A stretch of 64,000 nt of DNA from positions 586,001-650,000 of the forward strand of contig JANJXV010000040.1 in the NCBI GenBank assembly GCA_024803745.1. Direction: 5' to 3'. The notes beneath the pieces are model-generated. The model was not told the origin of the DNA, did no database searches, and was given only the letters and a program-made list of their open reading frames with translations. The stretch comes from Megascapheus bottae (taxonomy: Eukaryota > Chordata > Mammalia > Rodentia > Geomyidae). Below are positions 45,511 to 54,600 of this stretch, piece by piece. Position numbers and translations under genes: made by a program. Numbering within the stretch: position 1 is the first letter of the stretch; the number at the start of each line of letters is the position of its first letter.

Positions 45511-48415
45511 TGGGGGGCTGGAGGCAGGCAGGCAGGCAGGTCCCCGCCTGTGCGCTTTTAGCTCAGGGCTTGTGTTCATCCACTTGGGGCCACGGCACCA
45601 CCTGTTTTCCGGTGACCCGTGGACTCTCCTGCCGGGGCTGGCTCCAAGCCCCGGTCCCCAGGTCTCCGCCTCCTGAGGGGCTTGCCGAGCTCGTCTGGGA
45701 TCAGTTTTGGGGGGCCTCTTGGTGGGGTGCAGCAGGGACAGGTGGACAGGGCCGACAGAGGAGGAGCCGGGGGTCCAGCAGGCCGGTCCTGGGTCTTGAG
45801 CTCGGGGCCCGGGCGCAGTCCCTGCCTCTCTGCTGCAGGCTGGACACAGCGCCACCTTGGCGTCTTCCGGGACAGACCCAGGCCCGAGCTCGAGACCCGG
45901 GGCTGGCCCAGCACCAACAGCTCGCCCAGAGCCAGGCGTGCCCGGGCGGGGTGGGGGTGGTGGTGGTGGTGTGCGATGTGCGATGTGCGATGTGCGCGCG
46001 TGCGCAGTGCCCGTACTCGCGGTGCCTTGCGTGCTCAGTGCCCTGCGTACACGCAGCGCGCATGCTCAGTGCCCTGCGTGCTCGGTGTCCTGTGTATGCG
46101 CAGCGCGCATGCTCAGTGCCCTGTGTGGTCAGTGCCCTGCGTACACGCAGCGCGCATGCTCAGTGCCCTGCGTGCTCGGTGTCCTGTGTACGCGCAGCGC
46201 GCATGCTCAGTGCCCTGTGTGGTCAGTGCCCTGCGTACACGCAGCGCGCATGCTCAGTGCCCTGCGTGCTCGGTGTCCTGTGTACGCGCAGCGCGCATGC
46301 TCGGTGCCTTTGCGTGTTCAGTGCCCTGCGTACGCGCAGTGCGCATGCTCAATGCCCTGCGTGCTCAGTGCCCGTACGCGCCTGATCCCCCCACCCCCTC
46401 CCCAGGGCGGAGCGCGTTCATCGGCATCGGCTTCTCGGACCGGGGTGACGCCTTCGACTTCAACGTGTCCCTGCAGGACCACTTCAAGTGAGTGCTGTGC
46501 CCCGGCCGCCCGCCCCGCCGTGGGGAGAGGGCCGCGGGGCTCCAAGGCTGGTCCGTGTGTGCGCATGCGCGCCCTGGGCTCCTGCTCTGGCGCTCAGGCC
46601 TCCGGGCCGCTCGAGGCTGGCGCTCTGCTCCCGAGCCACGGCGCCCCCTCCCCGGCCCTCCCGGGGTCCCCTGGAGATGAGAGGCTCGGGTCTTTCCTAC
46701 CCAGGCTGCCTTTGAACCTGGATCCTCAGCCCCGTCCCGCCTTTGGCTCCCCATTTCCCCTCCCCCGCCCTCCCCCTCCCTCCTCCTCCCTCCCCCTCCC
46801 TCCTCTCCCCCAGGTGGGTGAAGCAGGAGTCGGAGATCTCCAGAGAGTCGCAGGCCGTGGACAGCCGCCCCAAGCTGGACCTGGGGTTCAAGGAGGGCCA
46901 GACCATCAAGCTCAGCATTGGGGTGCGCGTCCCCCCGGCCCCCCCGCCCCCCGCCCGCGCGGTTGGCTCTGCCGCTCACCCCTTCTTCTCTCTCCCCCAG
47001 AACATCACAGCCAAGAAAGGGGGCGCCCCCAAGCCCCGGCCCGCGGGCTCGGGGGGGCTCAGCCTGCTGCCTCCTCCGCCCGGGGGCCGAGGGGCCGTTC
47101 CCCCGCCGTCCTCCGTGGCCATCAGCAACCACGTCACGCCCCCGCCCGTGCCCAAGGCCAAGCACGGAGCTGGCGACGCGGGTACGGCCGCCGCCCCCGC
47201 CCCCGCCCCGCCCCGCCCCCCCTCCCGCTGCCGCCCCTGCCCCGCCCCGCTCCAGGCTGGTGGGGCGGGGGCAGGGGTTTGACTTCGCCTCTCCTTCTTG
47301 CTCAGCAGGCTCCCTACCGCCTGAACCCACCTCCCGTTCAGACGCTTTAAAACAGTGCTGGGATTTGAACTCGGGGCTTTGTCTTGGCCATCGCCAGCCC
47401 CGTGAATACCGTTTTTCAATCATCATCTTTTTGTTCTCTTTTCCTGGTGGTGGTGCTGGGCGTTGACCTTAGGGCCTTGGCACCGTCCCTGAGCTTTGTT
47501 TTCACCCATCTGTGTCACAGCTCCGCCTGCCGCCATTTGGTGGGTCGTTCCTGCCCAGACTGACCTTGAACCGTCATCCTCATCAGGCCTCAGTAGCTGG
47601 GGTGACGGGCGGGAACCCCTGAGCTCTGGGTCTTCATCAAGGCAGTTAGAGGAGCGGGAAACAAGCCAGGCCTGACTGTGCTTCCCCGTGGTCGGGTGGG
47701 GAGTGGGCAGATCGGAACCGAGAACATCAGTCGTCCGAAGATTAGAGACCCCACGGCGGGGTGGCGGGCGTGCTGGGACTTCTCCAGCAGGTTCTGGTGA
47801 AACGGGTGCTGGTGGCCCAGCTGCAGTCCCAGCCGCCAGCCCTCCTCACCTCCGTGCCCACCGAGGAATTGAACCCAGGTCTTCGCGCATGCTAGGCAGG
47901 CCCTCGACCACTAGGCCACGCTCCCATCCCGTTGTCCTTTTTTCTGGCTGCATGGTGTTCCGCAGCCCGGGTTGCCGGTTCTGACGCGAGGCTGTCATAT
48001 GCAGCCTGGGACACCAGTGCGCTCCTCCGTTTCCCAGATGGCTCTTGTTCTTCCCCGCCCTGCAGACATCCTCTTAGATCTGGACTCCCCCGCCCCCGCC
48101 ACCTCGTCAGCCCCCGCTCCAGCATCCGCCGCCAGTGACCTGTGGGGAGACTTCAGCACTGCGTCCAGGTAGCACCGGGGTCCCCCAGCATCCTCAGCTG
48201 GGGGGGGGGGGAAACGACAAGATCCGGGCCCTCAGACCCAGGGGTCTGCCAGGGAGGGCTCGGCGGGTCACAGAGGGGCTCCAGGGAGAGGAAGTGGGAG
48301 TCCTCGAGGGCCGTGGAGGTTGGCCTCCCTTGACGGCCTCCTCTCCCCTGGCCTCCTGTCTGGCAGCTCTGCCCCGAGCCAGGCACCACAGCCAGCCAAC
48401 TGGGTCCAGTTTTGA
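39460..48415 (+). CDS. NECAP1: Adaptin ear-binding coat-associated protein 1, complete in eight exons
   Basis: Accessory protein of clathrin-mediated endocytosis that binds the AP-2 alpha-adaptin ear; cytosol and clathrin-coated vesicles, enriched in neurons in known species. Exons: 39460-39554, 44400-44500, 44862-44966, 46406-46487, 46814-46922, 47001-47181, 48066-48168, 48367-48415; total 825 nt (274 aa, human 275), phases consistent. The N-terminal PHear domain begins [20 protein letters not shown] and runs to about residue 130. The Pro-rich middle (SLLPPPPGG) is followed by the acidic DLWGDF motif. The C-terminus ends WVQF (271-274), the AP-2 ear ligand. Intron 3 (44967-46405) carries two unrelated minisatellites, and intron 1 opens with CA/CG-rich repeats. 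Coding sequence is near-identical to human, so the gene is under strong constraint. Confidence 0.97.
39655..40400 (+). repeat. CA/CG-rich simple repeats in NECAP1 intron 1
   Basis: CACGCGCACG-type alternating purine-pyrimidine at 39655-39800, then CA-rich, then at 40020-40340 loose units of TTCATAATACACACTACACA, about 50-60 bp. It starts about 100 bases after exon 1. Confidence 0.85.
40495..41660. mobile_element. SINE cluster in NECAP1 intron 1
   Basis: Minus-strand type D 40495-40672, minus-strand type B 40690-40890, minus-strand type D 41040-41222, minus-strand fragment 41305-41430, plus-strand type B 41445-41660. Confidence 0.8.
41260..41300 (+). repeat. (TA)n microsatellite
   Basis: ATATATACATACATATATATAT-type run of about 40 bases adjoining a minus-strand SINE fragment (41305-41430). 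Confidence 0.9.
41661..42330. other. Unique NECAP1 intron 1 sequence
   Basis: No SINE of types B/D. AGTAAATGCTTGACAAATG near 41768 resembles the end of an old MIR/L2 element. No exon seen. Confidence 0.45.
42331..42726 (+). repeat. (CCAT/CCAC)n tetranucleotide array plus (CA)n
   Basis: ATCC/ACCC units in one register from 42331 to about 42695, with the CCAC units clustered in blocks, followed by (CA)13 at 42702-42726. Lies in NECAP1 intron 1. A C-run with rare G follows at 42841-42868. Confidence 0.95.
43165..44110 (-). mobile_element. SINEs in distal NECAP1 intron 1
   Basis: Type D 43165-43318; monomer 43640-43725; type D 43770-43955; B1-like old copy 43985-44110. The rest, including 42870-43160 and 43320-43640, is unique. 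Confidence 0.75.
44979..45552 (+). repeat. NECAP1 intron 3 minisatellite: (GT)n plus G-rich/GGCA block, about 7 units
   Basis: Unit is (GT)n, then GGTGGGGGGGCTGGA, then (GGCA)n, then GGTCCCCGCCT. A founder-like copy at 44979-45015 lacks the GT run and is only 13 bases after the exon 3 donor. GT runs vary from about 8 to over 25 repeats. G-runs could form quadruplexes on the plus strand. Confidence 0.9.
46010..46378 (+). repeat. 95-bp minisatellite before NECAP1 exon 4
   Basis: TGTGGTCAGTGCC recurs at 46123 and 46218 (period 95); each 95-mer holds two related halves with CGCAGCGCGCATGCTCAGTG. Palindrome-like CTGCGTACACGCAG occurs repeatedly. It ends within 30 bases of the exon 4 acceptor at 46405. 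About four copies. Confidence 0.85.
47440..47930 (-). mobile_element. SINE pieces in NECAP1 intron 6
   Basis: Type B 47440-47622; type D left monomer 47848-47930 (GGAATTGAACCCAGGTC). Confidence 0.75.
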
Positions 48416-49040
48416 GTGGTGCTGACCTGAAGACTGGATGGATGGTGGATCGCACGTGGTCAGGAGCCACAGGTCCTCGTGGCTCCCGGAGGATCTGGGC
48501 CAGGCCACGGGTCCCAGCCGCGTGCAGAGCCCTCGGGCCTGGCCAGCCATTTCCCGCCCTGTGGCCTGTGAAGCTTCTCAGCAATTCCAGGGGACAAGAG
48601 CCTCGCCTCGTCCCTCTCCCACCCGGGCTCCATGCCCTGCCCCCTGCTTACTCCCCCGCTGCCTGGTGACCCGGGAGGGCAGGCCCCACGCCCGCGACCC
48701 TCACTCGCTTCCCCTGCGTGCGGCATCGGGTGCAAGCTGGCTGGCTGCCCATCCGCCTCCCCGAGGACCAGGTGCGGGTGAAGGGCGGATCGAGGTCCAC
48801 GCGCCCGGCTGAGGCCGCCCGCCCCCACCCTCTCAGTCCATGCCACTCATGGGACAAGGGACAGGGAACAAACACTAGGGAGTCCGGTTCTGGGGACCCG
48901 GCCCCACCCACCCCCGTGTCGTGTGCTTTTGTACCCAAGATGATAGTCTCTATTTCAGTTGCCGAGAAAGGTGGAAAGGAAGTTGAAGATACATGTATAT
49001 AAAGCGTATGAAGCGTGTGCTGTCCTGTGCAATAATGGTC

Positions 49041-49046
49041 ATTAAA
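49041..49046 (+). terminator. NECAP1: NECAP1 polyadenylation signal ATTAAA
   Basis: Common variant hexamer about 630 bases after the NECAP1 stop. The 3' UTR is therefore about 48416-49065 and is SINE-free; a minus-strand SINE begins just after, at 49085. Confidence 0.6.
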
Positions 49047-49084
49047 TACGAGACACGTGCTGCGGCGGGGCCTCGTTCCTTTCC

Positions 49085-49300
49085 TTTCCATCCTGGTCTT
49101 GGGCTTGAACTCGGGGCGGGCACGGTCCCTGAGCTCTTGTGCTCAAGGCTGGCGCTCCACCACTTGAGCCACGCTGCCTTGTGGCCTCTTGGTGGTTTGC
49201 TGGAGGGCGGTCTCGCAGGCCTTCCCACCCGGGCTGGCTTTGATCCTCAGTCCTCACATCTCAGCCTCCCGGCAGCTGGGATGCCAGGCGTGAGGCCTGG
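49085..49300 (-). mobile_element. Type B SINE after NECAP1
   Basis: Begins about 40 bases after the ATTAAA signal. The following 49300-49600 is unique; 49605-49805 is a plus-strand type B copy leading into the TCC tract. Confidence 0.8.
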
Positions 49301-49830
49301 CGCCCCATCTGCACCCAGCGGCCCTCAGAGGTTCCGTGGACAGCCTGTGCTCCGTGGAACAGTGCTCTGCCGTGAAGAGCAGGCAGGCACACCATGGCCT
49401 GCAAGAGCTGCGCCGGCACGACGCCCGGTCCAGCCAGCCCCGCGTGCGTGTGCGGAGAGCAGAGGGCGCCGGGGTGGAGGGGCCCCGAGGCCCCCGTCCT
49501 CCGTGGAGTCCCACGAGGAACCGTCTCGCTGGACACTCAGTGCTCTGCGGCCAGCGTCGGCCATGGGCCACGGAGACGCCTCTTTTACTCTGGGGAGTCC
49601 GGAATTAGGGGTACCAGGCATCGGTGTTCACACCTGTTACCCCAGCTGCTCACGAGGCTGAGACCTGAGGACCGCAGGTTGAGACCAGCCTGGGCAAGAA
49701 AGTGTGGGAGACTCATCGCCAGTGAATCCCAGGAAACGAAGGGAGCTGTGGTTCAAGTGGTAGAGCGCCAGCCTTGAGGCCTTGAGTGGAGGAGCTCAGA
49801 GACCAACATACACACGGGAAGAAAAGAAGA

Positions 49831-50820
49831 TGGCCCCCTCCTCCTCCTCCTCCTCCTCCTCCTCCTCCTCCTCCTCTACTTCCCCTCCTCCTCCTCCTCC
49901 TCCTCCTCCTCCTCTACTTCCCCTCCTCCTCCTCCTCCTCCTCCTCTACTTCCTCCTCCTCCTCCTCTTCCTCTACTTCCCCTCTTCCTCCTCCTCTACT
50001 TCCCCTCCTCCTCCTCCTCCTCCTTCTCCTCTACTTCCCCTCCTCCTCTTCCTCCTCCTTTACTTCCCCTCCTCCTCCTCCTTTTCCTCCTCCTCCTCCT
50101 CTACTTCCTCCTCCTCCTCCTCCTCCTTCTCCTCTACTTCCCCTCCTCCTCTTCCTCCTCCTTTACTTCCCCTCCTCCTCCTCCTTTTCCTCCTCCTCCT
50201 CTACTTCCTCCTCCTCCTCCTCCTCCTCCTCTACTTCCCCTCCTCCTCCTCCTCTACTTCCCCTCCTCCTCCTCCTCTACTTCTCCTCCTCCTCCTCCTC
50301 TACTTCCCCTCCTCCTCCTCCTCCTTCTCCTCTACTTCCCCTCCTCCTCTTCCTCCTCCTTTACTTCCCCTCCTCCTCCTCCTTTTCCCCCTCCTCCTCC
50401 TCCTCCTCCTCTTCCTCCTCCTTTTCCCCCTCCTCCTCCTCCTCCTCCTCCTCCTCCTCCTCTACTTCCCCTCCTCCTCCTCCTCCTCCTCTACTTCCCC
50501 TCCTCCTCCTCCTCCTCCTCCTCCTCCTCCTCCTCCTCCTCCTCCTCCTCTACTTTCCCTCCTCCTCCTCCTCCTCCTCTACTTCCTCCTCCTCCTCCTC
50601 CTCCTCCTCCTCCTCTACTTCCTCCTCCTCCTCCTCCTCCTCCTTCTCTACTTCCCCTCCTCCTCCTCCTCCTCCTTCTCCTCTACTTCCCCTCCTCCTC
50701 TTCCTCCTCCTTTACTTCCCCTCCTCCTCCTCCTTTTCCTCCTCCTCCTCCTCCTCCTCCTCCTCCTCCTCCTCCTCCTCCTCCTCCTCCTCCTCCTCCT
50801 CCTCCTCCTCCTCCTCCTTC
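49831..50820 (+). repeat. 1 kb (TCC)n polypyrimidine tract
   Basis: Almost unbroken pyrimidine on the plus strand from 49831 to 50820; the main interruption is CTCTACTTCC, recurring about every 20-60 bases and giving a loose second-order pattern. The last 80 bases are pure TCC. It begins in the tail of a plus-strand SINE (49605-49805). Long frames here are low-complexity artefacts. Confidence 0.95.
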
Positions 50821-50944
50821 CAGGAGTTCTGGACCTGAGGAGTAACACAACAGAGATTGATGATGGAGTTCACTGTGAATCTCGGGGAAGGGACAAGAGC
50901 AGCTGGAGGAGAAGGAAGATTCACACTGACCCAGACACTAACTC

Positions 50945-51163
50945 GCACCTTTCACCCCCTCTGCTCAGGAGGCTGAGATCTGAGGACAGCAGTTCAAAGC
51001 CAGTCCAGGCAGGAAAGTCCGGGAGACTCTTCTCTCCTCTTAACTGCAGAAAGCTGGAAGTGGAGCCGTGGCTCAAGTGGTAGAGCACCAGACTTGAACA
51101 AAAGAAGCTCAGAGACAGCGCTCAAGCCCTGAGTTCAAGCTCTGTCTCTCTGTCTCCCCCCAA

Positions 51164-51164
<1 letters not shown>
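50945..51164 (+). mobile_element. Type B SINE upstream of CLEC4A
   Basis: GGAGGCTGAGATCTGAGG and TGGCTCAAGTGGTAGAGC intact; (CA)n tail. Confidence 0.85.

Positions 51165-51217
<53 letters not shown>
51165..51217 (+). repeat. (CA)n microsatellite upstream of CLEC4A
   Basis: About 26 CA units forming the tail of the plus-strand SINE at 50945-51160, ending 50 bases before the heat-shock-type element. Confidence 0.95.
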
Positions 51218-51240
51218 CTTCGCCTTTCCCAGCACCCAAA

Positions 51241-51657
51241 TACGTGCATTTTGGACTCAAAGATCTTTCTAGAAGTTTCCAGAAGTTTCCTAACCACCAA
51301 CCGAATAGGATGCAGCTGATTGGGTTGAAGAGGTTTCCTGCAGACCACAGGAGTATGGTGGGTTGTGGAGGGGCTCAGTGCACCCCGTTCTCAGAATGGG
51401 GCTCTCCCATAATGAGCCAGCTTCCTCTTTCCTACCTCTTCCCTCCCTGGTTCCCGCTCCATTTGCATAACTGCCGAGGTGACCATGGTTGTTCTGCAAA
51501 GCTCTCCCTGTGCCGGGCTGGGCCTGCATCCCGGGCTGGTTACCCTGGCTCTCCTATCACCATGTGTCCTTCTCAGGCCACCTAGCCTGGCAGCTTCGTG
51601 TCTGTCCCCGCCTGGGGACAATACGACCAACGTGAAGAAGTCACATTGGGTGTCGAC
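51241..51657 (+). promoter_or_regulatory. CLEC4A: Probable CLEC4A promoter and 5' UTR: HSE, PU.1, octamer
   Basis: SINE-free sequence before the CLEC4A start. Visible motifs: five contiguous alternating HSF pentamers at 51266-51290 (nTTCn, nGAAn, nTTCn, nGAAn, nTTCn); CTTCCTCTTT at 51421-51430, a PU.1/ETS site on the minus strand; ATTTGCAT at 51461-51468, an octamer. PU.1 and octamer sites fit myeloid/B-cell expression. Start site not determined. Confidence 0.55.
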
Positions 51658-54600
51658 ATGGCTTCGGAGGTCACGTATGCAGAAGTGAGGTTCACAAACG
51701 ACTCGGACTCCAAAGCAGATCCACCACAAGGTAAAAAAAGAAAGATTAAAAAGAAAAAAGGATAATAGAAAGCATTTGGAGGTGGGTGGCGTTCATTTGA
51801 GCAAATCAAGGGTGAATTATATTTGATGCCAAGACTGGAACTTGAACTCAGGGCCTGGGCGCCGTCCCTGAGCTTTTTCACCCACATCTGGCGCTCTACC
51901 CCTTGAGCCACACGTCCACTTCTGCTGGCTTTTGGATGGTTCCTTGATGATAAGGCTTGCATGGTCTTTCCTGTCTGGGGCTGGCTTTGAATTTGAATCC
52001 TCAGATGTCAGCTTCCTGAGTAGCTGGGTTAACAGGGGGAGCCATTGGCCCGAAACAGCAGGATTCTAGACTGGCCATTAAGAAGCTGTAGAGATGTATA
52101 GAAAAAGAATTATGCTAGTGCCTTTTTATTGTATTTTATTGTGGGTATCAGTACTAGGGCTTAAACTTAGTACTTGGGTGGTGTCCTTTACCTTTTTGCT
52201 CTAGGCTGATGTTGCAACTTCCCTTTTAGCTTTTTGCTGGTTCACGGGAGAAAAGAGTCTCGTAGACTTTCCTGTCTGCGCTGGCTTCGAACCATGATTC
52301 TCAGATCTCAGCCTCTTACGTAGCTGGAATGACAGGCGGGAACTATAGTGCCTGGCTTATTCAGTACGTGTGTGTGTGTGTGCTTGTACTGGGACTTGAA
52401 CTCGGTCTTGCACTGTTGATTGGCTTTTGTTTTGTTTTAGTTCAAGATTGGTGTTCGACCACTTGAGCCACAGCTCCACTTCTGGCTCTTTTTTTTTGGT
52501 AGTAATTGGAGATAAGTCTCATGGGGAAAGGGCCAGTAGCTCAGGTCTGTCATCCCAGCGACTCAGGAGGCTAATCTGAGGATCGCATCGGAAGCCATTC
52601 CAGGCAGGAAAACCTCATCTCCAGTGATCTACCAAAAAAAAAGTCAGAAATGAAGCGGTGGCTCAAGTGGTAGAGTGCTAGCCTTAAGGAAGAAAAAAAT
52701 AAAAAAGCTCAGAGACAGGACCCAGGCCTGTATTCAATCCCCCAGACCAGTACACACATTAAAGAAAACAATCATGGATTTTCTACCCAGGCTGGCTTTG
52801 AACCACAATCCTCCAATCTCAGTCTCCTGAGTCGCTGGGATGTCAGGCCTGAGCTAAAGGCAAATAAAAATGGTAACATGACTTCTCTTCTTGGGTAGGA
52901 AGTTGGATCTTTATGCATGTTATGAAGTGTCTAAATAAGCACCCTTCTTTCTTTCTTTCTTTCTTCCTGTTTATTTTAAATTTCACTGGAAACTTGGTAA
53001 TCACGGATGACAAAGGCACCGGGGAAGAGGAACAGGAGATAAGGGCAGGACATTTCTCATGAACAACCATGTTTTTATTTTTTTCCTTTATTTTTTTCTT
53101 TTCCTGTAGCTCCCAAAGCCAAAGCCACCACCCAAACAAGCGACCCCCGTCTCCCCACGTGGCTGTGGGCCTCGCTGGTGACATTTTCCCTGCTCTTGGC
53201 AGTCTTATTCCTCGTTTTATTTATCCGTAAGTAGGATCCATCAAACCGATCAGCCATGTCGGGCCTTCTCCAAAGAAAAGCTGTTGTTTCAGAGACCTGA
53301 CATGCAGCGAGGGTTTTCTCTGGAAACTGGAAATGACCTTGTATTGCCCCGGGGCCTGGGCGCTGTCCCCTCGAGCCACCGTGCCACCTCTGGCTTGCGC
53401 TGTGTGGGTGCTGAGGACTCGAACCCGGGTCTTGGCGCAGGCCAGGCCACGCTCGCGGCCCTGGGGACATCCATGGCCCCCTCCCACGGCTCAGATCGCG
53501 GGAAAACCCGTGGCCATGGAAAATGCAGATTACCAGGCCACCAGCAGCAACCGGAGCGGGGCTTTGATTTTTTTTTTTTTTTTAGTTTTTTTTCAGAAAT
53601 ATTCCCAGCTGCCTAAAGAAGGACGTGCTGCGGCATTCCTGCCCCACGCACAGCTGGAGTGCACGAAAGCTTCACCCGTGGAAGGTAAGCCTTGAACGAG
53701 GCCCGGAGGCGGCCCCGCAGCGCGCTACGCCAAGAGCGCAGGCCGCGCCTCCGTTAGAATCCAGTGAGTACGCTACGCCAAGAGCGCAGGCAGCGTCTCC
53801 GTTAGAATCCATTGAGTACGCTACGTCAAGAGAGCAAAGTACGCTACAAAAAGAGCTCAGGCTGGCGTCTCCGTTAGAATCCATTGAGTACGATACGCAA
53901 AGATCGCAGGCCGACGTCTCCGTTAGAATCCATTGAGTACGCGACGTAAAGAGCGCAGGCCGGCGTCTCCGTTAGAATCCATTGACTGCGCTACGTAAAG
54001 ACCGCAGGCCGCGTCTGGGTTAGAATCCATTGACTGTGCTACGTAAAGAGCGCAGGTCGGCGTCTCCATTAGAATCCATTGACTGCGCTAAATAAAGAGC
54101 ACAGGCCGCGTCTGGGTTAGAATCCATTGACTGCTCTACGTAAAGAGCGCAGGCTGGCGTCTCCGTTAGAATCCATTGAGTACGCTACGCAAAGAGCGCA
54201 GGCCGCGTCTGGGTTAGAATCCATTGACTGCGCTACGTAAAGAGCGCTGGCCGGCGTCTCCATTAGAATCCATTGAGTGCGCTACGTAAAGAGCGCAGGC
54301 CGCGTCTGGGTTAGAATCCATTGACTGCGCTACGTAAAGAGCGCTGGCCGGCGTCTCCATTAGAATCCATTGACTGCGCTACGTAAAGAGCGCTGGCCGG
54401 CGTCTCCATTAGAATCCATTGAGTGCGCTACGTAAAGAGCGCAGGCCACATCTCCATTAGAATCCATTGACTGAGCTGCGTCAACCTTTCCAATTAGACT
54501 CTCAGGAAGATCCTGAGACGTGGGGTCTCGTGACCGTTCTGATCTCCACGTGTGCAATTACGAATAATTGTGCCAAGTGGCTTCCTTTCATTTCTCTGTG

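Noticed and set aside
45857..47350. 497-codon plus-strand frame across NECAP1 introns 3-6
   Set aside because: Off-frame relative to the NECAP1 exons and made mostly of GC-rich intron and array sequence.
49782..51083. Open frames of 433 and 350 codons of Ser/Pro/Leu repeats
   Set aside because: They read through a TCC microsatellite and SINE; no splice or promoter support.
53755..53770. Donor-like CAGTGAGTA in the first unit of the CLEC4A intron array
   Set aside because: Isolated, downstream of a normal exon 3 donor that gives the conserved protein; other units read ATTGAGTA, so no array of donors.
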